Part shown: positions 46,458-56,299 of the stretch, one piece after another
How positions within the stretch are numbered: position 1 is the stretch's first letter
Layout: every line of letters begins with the position of its first letter
DNA from: Sphingomonas sp. LR60
Lineage (GTDB): Bacteria > Pseudomonadota > Alphaproteobacteria > Sphingomonadales > Sphingomonadaceae
NCBI RefSeq assembly: GCF_036855935.1
Contig: NZ_JASPFK010000001.1
Coordinates: 250,501 to 314,500, forward strand
Direction of reading: 5' to 3'
DNA length: 64,000 nt
Made by a program: the position numbers and the translations under genes
Notes under the pieces: generated by a model
The model's input: only the letters and a program-made list of their open reading frames with translations
Database searches by the model: none
Told to the model about the DNA's origin: nothing

Positions 46458-47126
46458 TCATGGTCGCGGGTCGGCGACTGGACCCTGATCGCGCTCGATC
46501 GCGGCAATCTCGCCATCGATGAAGTCCATCAATAACTTAAGCACCTCCGGATCGGTGCACCGCGCGTTCATCAGCCGCCGCTGGCACATGCCGCCCGCCA
46601 TGATGAGGATCGACTCGCCGAGCCGTGCGAGCCTCCCCTCGTCGTGCGCGGCGGGAACGATGATCTTCAACGCCCGCACGAGTTGCCCGCGCAGACGATC
46701 GTCCATCGCATCGAAGATCTCGGCGATCCGCTGGTTGCGGTTCGCCTCGGCCATGATTTCGGCAATCAGCCGCGTGTCGTTCAGGTCGTTGCACGCAATG
46801 AAGCGCGCGATCCAGTCGCGCACCATCGTGCGATCGGCCGTGCAACGCGCCGCACACAGTTCGTCACCAGCCAGAAACTCGTCGAGATCGTGTTCGACCA
46901 AGGCGGCGACGATCGCCTCCTTGTTGGCGAAGTCACGATAGATCTGACCGACCAATACACCCGATCGCTCGGAGAGTTTGGCCATGCTGGTGGCATGGAA
47001 ACCGTGCTCCGCAAAAAGTTCCCGCGCGGCCTGAACAATTTTCGCTCGGCGCGCGTTTGCTTTTCCATTCCGGTCGAGGATCAGCGTGGTGTCAGGGTCG
47101 GGACACCCTTCTTTACAATGCTGCAT
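46458..47126 (-). CDS. TetR-family regulator of RND efflux operon
   Basis: A regulator of about 222 residues. The TetR helix-turn-helix spans IVQAARELFAEHGFHATSMAKLSERSGVLVGQIYRDFANKEAIVAAL, and the remainder is the helical ligand-binding part (DDRLRGQLVRALKIIVPAA and LILMAGGMCQRRL-like). It is divergent from an efflux operon with a palindromic operator candidate between them, so it probably represses the pump until a substrate binds. The start is uncertain: ATG at 47126 is used, and a GTG at 47168 would add 14 residues. Neither has a strong ribosome-binding site. Confidence 0.85.
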   Translation of the reverse strand: MQHCKEGCPDPDTTLILDRNGKANARRAKIVQAARELFAEHGFHATSMAKLSERSGVLVGQIYRDFANKEAIVAALVEHDLDEFLAGDELCAARCTADRTMVRDWIARFIACNDLNDTRLIAEIMAEANRNQRIAEIFDAMDDRLRGQLVRALKIIVPAAHDEGRLARLGESILIMAGGMCQRRLMNARCTDPEVLKLLMDFIDGEIAAIERDQGPVADPRP

Positions 47127-47190
47127 CAATTTGTGCCGACCATCTTCTTCCCAGCTTGACGATGCCACCTGTTCGCAGTAGCAGCATTCG

Positions 47191-47208
47191 TGAGTGAGCG
47201 ATCACTCA
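47191..47208. promoter_or_regulatory. Candidate TetR operator before efflux operon
   Basis: TGAGTGAGCGATCACTCA consists of inverted arms TGAGTGA and TCACTCA around GCGA. It lies 16 bp before the first efflux gene and 65 bp before the TetR start, the usual place for a TetR-type repressor controlling both divergent genes. Confidence 0.7.
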
Positions 47209-47223
47209 CACACTTCATAAGAG

Positions 47224-48453
47224 ATGTCCATGCCGAAAATGGGGCCGAAAACGGGGTTCGCGGTCGCCGCGATGATGCTGGTGCCGCTTGCGGCGTGCGG
47301 CGGCGGGAACGACGCCGAAAAACAGCAGCAACAACAGCAGGCTCAGGCCGGGCCGCCGCAAGTGAGCGTGCTGGCCGTGCAGCCGCAGTCGGTAACGCTG
47401 ACCACGACCTTGCCGGGGCGGACGACCGCCTTCGAAACGTCGGAGGTGCGTCCGCAGGTCAACGGCCTCGTCACTGCGCGCCTTTTCACCGAGGGCGACC
47501 TCGTTCGCGCCGGGCAGCCGCTCTACCGCGTCGACTCGCAGCCGTACCAGGCGCAGGTCGCCAGCGCGCGTGCCGCCGTGGCGCGCGCCCGCGCGGCGAT
47601 CGCGTCGAGCGCCGCGCTCCAGCGCCGCTACGGCGAGCTGGTCAAGATCAACGCGATCGCGCGGCAGGATTACGAGAACGCGGTCACGACCGCCGCGCAG
47701 GCGCAGGCGGACGTCGCCGCGCAGCAGGCGGCGCTGCGGTCGGCGCAGATCGATCTCGCCCGCACCACGATCCGTGCGCCGATCTCCGGCCGGATCGGCC
47801 GATCGGTGGCGACCACCGGCGCGCTGGTCAGCGCGGCGCAGACCACGCCGCTGACCACGATCCAGCGGCTCGACCCGATCTACGTCGACGTCTCGCAATC
47901 GAGCGCCGACCTGCTCAAGCTGCGTCAGCAGATTGCCGCCGGCGATCTGGCGCGCGGCGGCACCGCGGCGCGCGTCCGGCTGCGGCTGGAGGACGGCTCG
48001 GTCTATCCGATCGAGGGCAAGCTGCAGTTCGCCGACGTCAGCGTCGACCCGAACACCGGCACGCAGACGATCCGCGCATTGTTCCCGAACCCCAAGGGGC
48101 TGTTGCTGCCGGGCATGTATGTCCGCGCCGAACTGGTCGAGGGGACGAAGGACAATGCGATCCTGGTGCCGCAGCGCGCGGTCACGCGTGACGAGCGCGG
48201 CAATCCCACTGCTCTGGTCGTCGGTGCCGACGGCAAGCTCCAGCCGCGCCAGCTGACCGCACCGCGCACGATCGGCGAGGACTGGCTGGTCACCGCCGGG
48301 CTCAATCCGGGCGACAAGGTGGTCATGGAGGGCGCGATGATGCTGCGCCCCGGGATGCCCGTGAAGGCCGTCCCGTACAATCCGAATGCCAAGCCCGCCC
48401 AACCCGGTGCGCCGGGCGGTGCCGCGCAGGGCCAGCAGGCCCAGGGGAAGTAA
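47224..48453 (+). CDS. RND efflux periplasmic adaptor (membrane fusion) lipoprotein
   Basis: A 409-residue adaptor of the AcrA/MexA type. The signal sequence ends in the lipobox LAACGGG, so it is a lipoprotein anchored in the inner membrane. A run of six Gln follows (about residues 34-39). Barrel-sandwich and hairpin parts are visible: RPQVNGLVTARLFTEGDLVRAGQPLYRVD, then a coiled-coil of Ala/Arg/Gln repeats, then IRAPISGRIGRSVATTGALV. The C-terminal low-complexity Pro/Gly/Gln tail is unusual but common in sphingomonads. It is the first gene of the pump operon; ATG 47224 and 47230 are both possible. Confidence 0.92.
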   Translation: MSMPKMGPKTGFAVAAMMLVPLAACGGGNDAEKQQQQQQAQAGPPQVSVLAVQPQSVTLTTTLPGRTTAFETSEVRPQVNGLVTARLFTEGDLVRAGQPLYRVDSQPYQAQVASARAAVARARAAIASSAALQRRYGELVKINAIARQDYENAVTTAAQAQADVAAQQAALRSAQIDLARTTIRAPISGRIGRSVATTGALVSAAQTTPLTTIQRLDPIYVDVSQSSADLLKLRQQIAAGDLARGGTAARVRLRLEDGSVYPIEGKLQFADVSVDPNTGTQTIRALFPNPKGLLLPGMYVRAELVEGTKDNAILVPQRAVTRDERGNPTALVVGADGKLQPRQLTAPRTIGEDWLVTAGLNPGDKVVMEGAMMLRPGMPVKAVPYNPNAKPAQPGAPGGAAQGQQAQGK

Positions 48454-48459
48454 CGCCGC

Positions 48460-51400
48460 ATGTCGCGCTTTTTCATCGACCGGCCCATCTTCGCATGGGT
48501 CATCGCCATGGTGCTCATGCTGGCGGGGATCATCGCGATCCGCAGCCTGCCGATCGCCCAATTCCCCGAGATCGCGCCCCCGGCGGTCGCGATCGCCGCC
48601 ACCTATCCGGGCGCCGACGCCGAAACGCTCGAGCGCACCACCACGCAGATCATCGAGCAGCAGCTGCGCGGCATCGACAATCTGCGCTACTTCTCGTCGT
48701 CCTCCTCGTCGGCGGGCGTGGTCACGATCACGCTGACCTTCGAACAGGGCACCGATCCTGACATCGCGCAGGTGCAGGTTCAGAACAAGTTGCAGGCGGC
48801 GACGCCGCTGTTGCCGCAGGAAGTGCAGCGGCAGGGCATCCAGGTGACCAAGTCGGCGGCCAGCTTCCTGGCGGTCGTCGGGCTCGTCTCCACCGACGGC
48901 TCGCACAGCAACAACGATCTGGCCGACATGGTCGTGTCGAAGTTCCAGGATCCGATCAGCCGCATCAACGGCGTCGGCGAGTTGCAGGTGTTCGGCTCGC
49001 AATATGCGATGCGCATCTGGCTCGATCCGCTCAAGCTCAACAATTACGCGCTGACCGTCGCCGACGTGACCTCGGCGGTGCAGGCGCAGAACGCGCAGGT
49101 CTCCGCCGGTCAGATCGGTGCGCAGCCCGCCCCCAAGGAGCAGATGCTCAACGCGACCGTCTCGGTGCAGTCGCGGCTCCAGACACCCGAGCAGTTCGGT
49201 AATATCCGGCTGAAGACGGGGACGGACGGCGCGGTGGTTCGCCTGCGCGACGTCGCGCGGATCGAGATCGGTGCCGAGAATTACGGCTTCGACGTGCAAT
49301 ATAACGGCAAGCCGGCGTCGGGCTTCGGCGTCCGCCTGGCGGCGGGTGCCAACGCGCTCGACACCGTCGACCTGCTCAAGGCGCGCGTCGCCGACATCGG
49401 CAAGACGCTGCCCCCCGACGTGAAGGTCATCTATCCTTACGACATCACGCCGTTCGTGCGTCTGTCGGTGGAGCAGGTGATCCACACGCTGATCGAGGCG
49501 GTGGTGCTCGTCTTCCTCGTCATGTTCCTGTTCCTCCAGAACTGGCGCGCGACGTTGATTCCGACGATCGCGGTGCCGGTCGTGCTCCTCGGCACCTTCG
49601 CGGTGATGGCGCTGGCCGGATACACGATCAACACGCTGACCTTGTTCGGCATGGTGCTGGCGATCGGCTTGCTCGTCGACGACGCGATCGTCGTCGTCGA
49701 GAACGTCGAGCGCCTGATCGTCACCGAGCATCTCTCCCCGAAGGAGGCGGCGCGCAAGTCGATGGACGAGATCAGCAGCGCGCTGGTCGGCATCGGGCTT
49801 GTGCTGTCGGCGGTGTTCCTGCCAATGGCGTTCTTCGGCGGCTCGACCGGCGTGATCTATCGCCAGTTCTCGATCACGATCGTCTCGGCGATGGTGCTGT
49901 CGGTGCTGGTCGCCCTGATCCTGACGCCGGCGCTCTGCGCGACGATCCTCAAGCCGCACGACCCGAACAAGCAGGAAGGCAGGGGCCGCTGGCTCGCTTC
50001 TTCCGCTGGTTCAACGACAAGTTCGATAGCGCGCAGCATCGCTACGAGGGCGGGGTGAAGAGCACCGCGCGCCATTGGAAGCGTTCGCTGTTCGTCTATC
50101 TGCTGATCGTCGCGGGCATGGCGCTGATCTTCATCCGGCTGCCTTCGGGCTTCCTGCCGGACGAGGACCAGGGCTTCGTGATCGCGCTGGTGCAGGGACC
50201 GGCGGGCGCGAGCAGCGCGCGCACCGACAAGGGGCTGGCGATCACGCGTGACCACTTCCTCAAGCAGGAAGGCAAGAACGTCCAGGGCGTCTTCACGATC
50301 AACGGCTTCAGCTTCGCAGGACAGGGCCAGAACACCGGCCTCGTCTTCGTCAACCTGAAGCCGTGGGAAGACCGTTCGGGCGGCGACAATCGCGCACAGG
50401 CGATCGTCGGCCGTGCGATGGGCGCGCTGTCGCAATATAAGGACGGCTTGATCTTCGCGCTGATCCCGCCCGCGGTGCAGGAACTGGGCAACGCGACCGG
50501 CTTCGACGTGCAGCTGGTCGATACCGGCGGCATCGGACACGAAAAGCTGGTGCAGGCCCGCAACATGATGCTCGGCATGGCCGCGCAGGACAAAAGGCTG
50601 GCACAGGTCCGCCCGCTGAGCCTGGAGGACGCGCCGCAGCTCAAGGTCAAGATCGACGAGGACAAGGCGCGCGCGCTCGGCCTCGATCTGTCGGCGGTCA
50701 ATACGACGATCGCGACCGCATGGGGCGGCGGGTACATCAACGACTTCATCGACCGCGGTCGCGTGAAGCGCGTGTATGTCCAGAACGACGCGCCGTATCG
50801 CATGTCGCCCGAGGATGTCGGTGAACTCTACGTTCGCGGTGCGAACGGGCAGATGGCGCCGTTCACCGCTTTCTCGACGCTCGAATGGGCCAATGCGCCG
50901 GTCTCGCTGACCCGCTACAACGGGCAGCCGGCGATGCAGCTGCAAGGCTCGCCGGGGCCGGGGCAGAGCACCGGTGCCGCGATGGAAGCGTTGCAGGAAA
51001 TCCATGCGAAGCTGCCCCCGGGCACGACGCTGGAATGGACCGGCCTTTCCTATGAGGAACGGCTGTCGGGCGGGCAGGCGCCGGCGCTGTACGGGCTGTC
51101 GCTGCTGATCGTCTTCCTTTGCCTTGCCGCGCTGTACGAAAGCTGGTCGGTGCCGATCTCGGTCCTGCTGGTCGTCCCGCTCGGCATCATCGGTGCGGTG
51201 CTCGCCGCATGGCTGACCGGGCTGAACAAGGACATCTACCTGCAGGTCGGGCTCATCACCACGATCGGCGTGTCCGCCAAGAACGCGATCCTGATCGTCG
51301 AATTCGCCGAAGAGCGGATCGCCGAGGGGCTGAGCGCCTTCGACGCGGCGGTGGAGGCGGCCAAGCTGCGCTTGCGCCCGATCCTGATGACCAGCCTCGC

Positions 51401-51647
51401 CTTCGTGTTCGGCGTGATGCCGCTCGCGATATCGACCGGCGCGGGTGCGGGTGGCCAGAACGCCATCGGCCGCGCGGTGGTCGGCGGCATGTTGTCCGCG
51501 ACGGTGCTGGCGATCTTCTTCGTGCCGATGTTCTTCGTCGTCGTGCTGCGCTTGTTCGGGCACGGCAAGGACGAGAAGACGCCGCACGACGACGCGCCTG
51601 CCCATGACGATCGTCCCACGGGCGACACCGCCCATCAGGGAGCCTGA
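48460..51647 (+). CDS. RND efflux inner-membrane pump (AcrB/MexB type), frameshifted as sequenced
   Basis: A hydrophobe/amphiphile efflux pump. The first frame starts [20 protein letters not shown] and includes [45 protein letters not shown] and [17 protein letters not shown], the proton-relay Asp pair. It breaks at GGGG 49982-49985 in the cytoplasmic loop and stops at 50058. The +1 frame carries on through [40 protein letters not shown], the second porter half and [14 protein letters not shown] to 51647. One extra G gives 1062 residues, normal for the family. As written it would make two halves; a restart at 50055 is visible but has no strong ribosome-binding site. Confidence 0.92.
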
Positions 51648-51648
51648 C

Positions 51649-53214
51649 GTGAAGAGTTCCTCGTTCCTCGCTGCGCTGGCCCTGACCAGCGCGCTCGCCG
51701 GGTGCAACATGGCACCCAAATACGAACGCCCGACCGGTTCGGTGCCGCTCGCCCTGCCGGAAGGCGGCGTGTACCCGCGCGCCGCCACCGACGCGCCCGA
51801 CGTGACGCAGATCGGCTGGCGCGACTTCTTCCTCGATCCCCGGCTGCGGCAGGTGATCGAGACGTCGCTCGCCAACAATCGCGACCTGCGCGTCGCGGCG
51901 GCCAATGTGCTTCAGGCGCGCGCGCAATATCGCGTCCAGCGCTCCGCGATCGTCCCGACCACCGGCGTCACCGGCTCGGCGACCTATACCAACAACCTGT
52001 TCGGCGCGATCGGCGCGGCGGGCGGCGGCGCTGCTGCCGGCGGCGGCACCGGCGCGGGTGCCGGTACGGGTACCGGCACAGGGGTGGGCGCCGGGACCGG
52101 CGGCACCGGTGGCGGCACGGGGGCGGCGGCCGGTGGAGCGGTCGGCGAAAGCTCGTCGAACATTCAATTTTATTCGGCCAACGTCGGCTTCTCGGCGTTC
52201 GAGCTCGACCTGTTCGGCCGCGTCCGCAACCTCAACCGCGCCGCGCTCGAGCAATATTTCGCGACCGAGGAAGCGCAGCGCAGCACCCGGATCAGCCTGA
52301 TCGCCGAAGTGGCGAGTGCATGGCTGCAACTCGCCGCCGATCAGGAGCAACTCCGGCTCAGCCGCGAGACGCTCAAGACCTTCGAGGAAACGGTGCGGCT
52401 CACCAGCGCGCAGTTCCGCATCGGGGTCGCCTCGGAGTTGGAGGCGCGACAGGCCGAAACCAACTATCAAGCGGCGCGCAACGACATCGCGACGCTGACC
52501 GCGCAGGTCGCGCGCGATCAGAATGCGCTCAACCTGCTGGCGGGCACCACCGTGACGGCGGAGCAATTGCCCGCTTCGCTCGGCACCGTCGCCTTCACCC
52601 GCGACGCGCTGCCGGGCGACGTGTCGTCGGCGGTGCTGCTGCGGCGCCCCGACGTGCTGCAGGCCGAGCATCAGCTGATCGCGCAGAATGCCAATATCGG
52701 CGCGGCGCGCGCGGCATTCTTCCCGCGCATCTCGCTGACCGCGACGATCGGGACGATCTCCTCGGCGCTGACGGGGCTCTTCGGGGGCGGGACCTTCAAC
52801 TACAATGCCGCGCCGTCGCTGCAGCTGCCGTTGTTCGACGGCGGCCGCAACGCCGGCAACCTCGATTATGCCAAGGCGTCGCGTGAGGCGGCGGTCGCCA
52901 CCTATGAGAAGGCGATCCAGACCGCGTTCCGCGAGGTTGCGGATGCATTGGCGCAGCGCGGCACGATCGGCGAGCAGCTGTCGGCGCAGGGCGCGCGCGC
53001 CAATGCCGCGTCGGTGGCGGCGCGGCTGTCGGATGCGCGCTACCGCGCCGGGGTCGATTCGTTCCTGACCTCGCTCGATGCGCAGCGTACCGCCTATTCG
53101 GCGCAGCAGCAGTTGGTGACGACCCGGCTGACGCAGGCGAACAACCTGATTGAGCTGTACCGCGCGCTGGGCGGTGGCTTGGCGGGAGAGGTGCCGGCGA
53201 CCGCCAATCGCTGA
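51649..53214 (+). CDS. RND efflux outer-membrane channel lipoprotein (OprM/NodT type)
   Basis: A 521-residue outer-membrane efflux protein. The lipobox LAGCNMAPKYERP gives a lipoprotein, and two outer-membrane efflux repeats follow (LANNRDLRVAAANVLQARAQYRVQRSAIVPTTG and FELDLFGRVRNLNRAALEQYFATEEAQR; later AKASREAAVATYEKAIQTAFREVADAL). Between the first two beta-strands lies a Gly/Ala/Thr run of about 40 residues (near 125-165), where OprM has a short extracellular loop. GTG at 51649 begins one base after the pump stop. With the adaptor and pump it forms a complete tripartite system. Confidence 0.9.
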   Translation: MKSSSFLAALALTSALAGCNMAPKYERPTGSVPLALPEGGVYPRAATDAPDVTQIGWRDFFLDPRLRQVIETSLANNRDLRVAAANVLQARAQYRVQRSAIVPTTGVTGSATYTNNLFGAIGAAGGGAAAGGGTGAGAGTGTGTGVGAGTGGTGGGTGAAAGGAVGESSSNIQFYSANVGFSAFELDLFGRVRNLNRAALEQYFATEEAQRSTRISLIAEVASAWLQLAADQEQLRLSRETLKTFEETVRLTSAQFRIGVASELEARQAETNYQAARNDIATLTAQVARDQNALNLLAGTTVTAEQLPASLGTVAFTRDALPGDVSSAVLLRRPDVLQAEHQLIAQNANIGAARAAFFPRISLTATIGTISSALTGLFGGGTFNYNAAPSLQLPLFDGGRNAGNLDYAKASREAAVATYEKAIQTAFREVADALAQRGTIGEQLSAQGARANAASVAARLSDARYRAGVDSFLTSLDAQRTAYSAQQQLVTTRLTQANNLIELYRALGGGLAGEVPATANR

Positions 53215-53279
53215 GGCCCCTTGCGTCCGGTGGTGATCGGCGTACCCTGTCGTGGAAAAACGACGGAGAGGACGAGGTC

Positions 53280-53537
53280 ATGATCACCCCGGACGCGCGC
53301 GCAGGCGAGGAAAGCCTGGTTATTCTCCAGAGCTTGCTGTGCGTGCTGCGCGAGAAGAACGTGCTGTCGCGGGCCGATGTCGAGACATTGTGCGAGCGCG
53401 TCGCGATGCGCGCCTCGGCTGCCGAACGCGATCCGCTGCCGTGCTGCGCCGAGGCGACCCGCGCCGCCGCGACCGAGATGGCGCGGATCAAGGACTATAT
53501 CGGCCAGCATTACGGCGGGAAGCACCGGCGGATCTGA
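53280..53537 (+). CDS. Small hypothetical protein
   Basis: An 85-residue soluble protein: GEESLVILQSLLCVLREKNVLSRADVETLCERVAMRA forms two predicted helices, then CC, then a helical tail ending YIGQHYGGKHRRI. ATG at 53280 follows GGAGAGGACGAGG. Three cysteines are present, two of them adjacent. I recognise no family. Codon use matches its neighbours. It follows the efflux operon after 65 bp and may be independent of it. Confidence 0.6.
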   Translation: MITPDARAGEESLVILQSLLCVLREKNVLSRADVETLCERVAMRASAAERDPLPCCAEATRAAATEMARIKDYIGQHYGGKHRRI

Positions 53538-53618
53538 GGCGTTCCCGCCATTCCCGCTAGGGCGAGACCTTCGCGAGGGTCGATGACGGAGCGCCCTACT
53601 CCGCCCCGCGCACCCTTC

Positions 53619-53710
53619 GTCATCCCCGCGAAGGCGGGGATCCAGAACCTCGGACCTCGCGCCCCAATCGCAGACCTGCGCGTCTGGATTCCCGCCCGCG
53701 CGGGAATGAC
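53619..53710. repeat. Intergenic palindromic repeat, family A
   Basis: GTCATCCCCGCGAAGGCGGG pairs with ATTCCCGCCCGCGCGGGAAT around CCTGCGCGTCTGG. A weaker, degenerate relative lies at about 53545-53590. The 312-bp stretch 53538-53849 holds these repeats and no gene that I can support. Confidence 0.85.
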
Positions 53711-53849
53711 GAATCAGGTGAAAGCCTTTCCCTTCCTCAGCCTCGAATCCAGTCCGGGATGACGGTGGCCGGACGAAAGCGGCGACCATCTCGACGCGCG
53801 CCCGCGAACCGGCGTAAGGCGGGCGGGTGATTCAACGGCATATTTCCGC

Positions 53850-55775
53850 ATGACCGCCGAGACCGGCCTCGCCGCGCTGTGGCTCGCCGCTGCGCTCGCC
53901 GCATTGCAGGTACTGCTCGGCGTGCTCGGGCTGCGGCGCGACATGCCGCAGGCCGTCGGCGCGATCCGCGCGGTCGCGATCGTGCAGGGCGCGCTTGCCG
54001 CGGTCGCGATGGCGGCGCTGATCCGCGCCTTCCTCGACACCGATCTGTCGGTCGCGCTGGTCGCGGCCAACAGCCATTCGATGAAGCCGTGGCTCTACAA
54101 ATTCGCGGGTGCGTGGGGCAATCACGAGGGCTCGATGCTGTTGTGGGTCACGATCCTTGGCATCGCCGGGGCAGCGGTCGCGAAATTCGAGCACCGCCTC
54201 GCACAGCCCACCCTCGTCGCGACGCTCGCCGCACAGGCGGCGATCGCGCTCGGCTTCTACGCCTTCCTGCTCTTCGCCTCCAACCCGTTCGCGCGGCTCA
54301 GCCCGGCGCCCGCCGATGGCGCCGGGCTCAACCCGCTGCTCCAGGACCCCGGGCTCGCTTTCCACCCGCCGACGCTCTACGCCGGCTATGTCGGGCTATC
54401 GGTCGCCTTCTCCTTCGCGGTCGGCGCGCTCGTCACCCGCGATGTCGGGCCGGTGTTCGCGCGCGCGATGCGGCCGTGGGTGCTGGCTGCATGGATCTTC
54501 CTGACGCTCGGCATCACCGCCGGCAGCTATTGGGCCTATTACGAACTCGGCTGGGGCGGCTGGTGGTTCTGGGACCCGGTCGAGAATGCCAGCCTGATGC
54601 CGTGGCTCGCCGCGACCGCGCTGCTCCATTCGGTGACGGTGCTCGCCACCCGCGACGGCCTGCGCGCATGGACGGTGATGCTCGCGGTGGTCGCCTTTTC
54701 GATGAGCATGATCGGCACCTTCCTGGTGCGCTCGGGCATCCTCACCAGCGTCCACGCCTTTGCGGTCGATCCGCAGCGCGGCGCGTTCATCCTCGTGCTG
54801 CTGCTGCTCTATATCGGTGGCGCGCTGGCATTGTTCGGCGCGCGGGTCGGTACCGTCCGGCAGGGGAAATTGTTCGAGCCGTTCAGCCGCGAAGGCGCGC
54901 TGGTCGCCAACAACCTGCTGCTGACCGTGATCCTGGGCATCGTGCTGATCGGCACCTTCTACCCGATCATCGCCGGCGCGTTCGACGTCCAGCTGTCGGT
55001 CGGTCCGCCGTTCTTCGATTCGACCGCCGGGCCGATCGCCTTGCTGCTGGTCGCGGTGATGGCGGTCGGGCCGCTGCTGCGCTGGCGGCGTGACGACGCG
55101 GAGGCGCTGATCCAGCGTTCCTTCCCCGCGATCGCCGCGGCGCTGTTCGCGGGCGTCGGCGTGTTTCTGCTCGGCGGACCGATCAGCGTGCTGCCGCTGG
55201 CGGGGGTGGCGCTGGCCGCCGGGCTGGCGGTGGCGAGCGTCGCACCGCTCGCCAAGCGCAATCTCGCACGCGCGCCGCTGCATCTGTGGGGCATGGTGAT
55301 CGCGCATCTCGGGATTGCGGTGTCGCTGGCGGGGATGGCGATCAGCACCGCCTATACGCAGGAGACGTTGCTCGCGGTCGGGGTCGGCGATCCGGCGCGG
55401 ATCGCGGGGTATACGGTTCGGCTGGAGGGCGTACGCCCACTGGTCAGCGACAATTGGAGCGCGCTCGAAGGGCGGCTCGCGGTCACCGACGAGAGCGGCG
55501 CGCGCTTCGTGCTGCGCCCGCAGGTCCGCTATTTCACGACGCCGGTGACGACCACCAACGAAAGCGCGATCGCGACGATGTGGAACGGGCAGCTCTACAC
55601 GGTGCTCGGCGCGCTGGGTGACGACGGGCGCTGGCAGTTGCGCTTGTGGTGGAAGCCGTTCGTGACGCTGATCTGGCTGGGCGGGGCGATGATCGCGATC
55701 GGCGGCGCGCTGTCGCTGGTCGGGCATCAATACCGGCTGTGGCGCACGAAGCAGCGGGCGGAGGCGTTTGCGTGA
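53850..55775 (+). CDS. ccmF: Cytochrome c heme lyase subunit CcmF
   Basis: A 641-residue polytopic inner-membrane protein that, with CcmH, attaches heme to apocytochrome c in system I maturation. The tryptophan-rich WWD signature is WGGWWFWDPVENASLMPWL near residue 235. Other family segments are KFAGAWGNHEGSMLLWV, FHPPTLYAGYVGLSVAF and FLVRSGILTSVHAFAVDPQRG. About fourteen membrane segments surround a periplasmic domain near the C-terminus. Its stop overlaps the ccmG GTG start by four bases. The usual upstream ccmABCDE genes are not adjacent; a repeat region comes instead. Confidence 0.95.
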   Translation: MTAETGLAALWLAAALAALQVLLGVLGLRRDMPQAVGAIRAVAIVQGALAAVAMAALIRAFLDTDLSVALVAANSHSMKPWLYKFAGAWGNHEGSMLLWVTILGIAGAAVAKFEHRLAQPTLVATLAAQAAIALGFYAFLLFASNPFARLSPAPADGAGLNPLLQDPGLAFHPPTLYAGYVGLSVAFSFAVGALVTRDVGPVFARAMRPWVLAAWIFLTLGITAGSYWAYYELGWGGWWFWDPVENASLMPWLAATALLHSVTVLATRDGLRAWTVMLAVVAFSMSMIGTFLVRSGILTSVHAFAVDPQRGAFILVLLLLYIGGALALFGARVGTVRQGKLFEPFSREGALVANNLLLTVILGIVLIGTFYPIIAGAFDVQLSVGPPFFDSTAGPIALLLVAVMAVGPLLRWRRDDAEALIQRSFPAIAAALFAGVGVFLLGGPISVLPLAGVALAAGLAVASVAPLAKRNLARAPLHLWGMVIAHLGIAVSLAGMAISTAYTQETLLAVGVGDPARIAGYTVRLEGVRPLVSDNWSALEGRLAVTDESGARFVLRPQVRYFTTPVTTTNESAIATMWNGQLYTVLGALGDDGRWQLRLWWKPFVTLIWLGGAMIAIGGALSLVGHQYRLWRTKQRAEAFA

Positions 55776-56299
55776 AGCGCTGGCTGGTCTGGCTGCCGCT
55801 CTGCGCGTTCGGGATCATCGTCGCGGTGATCGCCTGGGGGCTGTGGAAACCTGCCGATCGCACGGTGCGCTCGGCCTTGGTCGGGCGACCGCTGCCCGAC
55901 TTCGTCCTGCCCGCGATCGCCCCCGGCAAGCCCGGCCTGACCACCGCCGACTTCAAGCAGGGTAGCCCGCGGTTGCTCAACGTTTTCGCGAGCTGGTGCG
56001 TGCCGTGCGTCGCGGAGGCACCGCAATTGCTGACGCTCAAGGCCGCCGGCGTGCCGATCGATGCAATCGCGATCAAGGACACGTCCAGCGACATCTCCGC
56101 TTTCCTGCGCCGTAACGGCGATCCTTACGCGCGGGTCGGCGCCGATGCGCACAGCCGCGTCCAGCTCGCGCTCGGCTCGTCGGGCGTGCCCGAGACGTTC
56201 GTCGTCGACGGCAAGGGCGTGATCCGTGCGCAGCATGTCGGCGATATCCGCGCCGAGGACGTGCCCCAACTCCTGCAAGCATTGGCGGACGCGAAGTGA
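55772..56299 (+). CDS. ccmG: Thiol:disulfide interchange protein CcmG/DsbE
   Basis: A 175-residue membrane-anchored thioredoxin-like protein. The N-terminal membrane helix (LVWLPLCAFGIIVAVIAWGLW) is followed by GRPLPDFVLPAIAP and the redox motif WCVPC in NVFASWCVPCVAEAP. SSGVPETFVVDGKGVI carries the cis-Pro. It keeps apocytochrome c cysteines reduced for heme attachment. The GTG start overlaps the ccmF stop, and its own stop overlaps ccmH (GTGA), so the three genes are coupled. Confidence 0.93.
   Translation: MKRWLVWLPLCAFGIIVAVIAWGLWKPADRTVRSALVGRPLPDFVLPAIAPGKPGLTTADFKQGSPRLLNVFASWCVPCVAEAPQLLTLKAAGVPIDAIAIKDTSSDISAFLRRNGDPYARVGADAHSRVQLALGSSGVPETFVVDGKGVIRAQHVGDIRAEDVPQLLQALADAK

Noticed and set aside
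48460..51647. Two separate half-size RND pump genes encoded in tandem
   Set aside because: The junction falls in the cytoplasmic loop, the missing residues ([12 protein letters not shown]) are present in the next frame, and one base restores a single normal-length pump.
641..53710. Possible CRISPR array from the repeated palindromes
   Set aside because: The copies are kilobases apart, of several different families, and never form a direct-repeat/spacer series.
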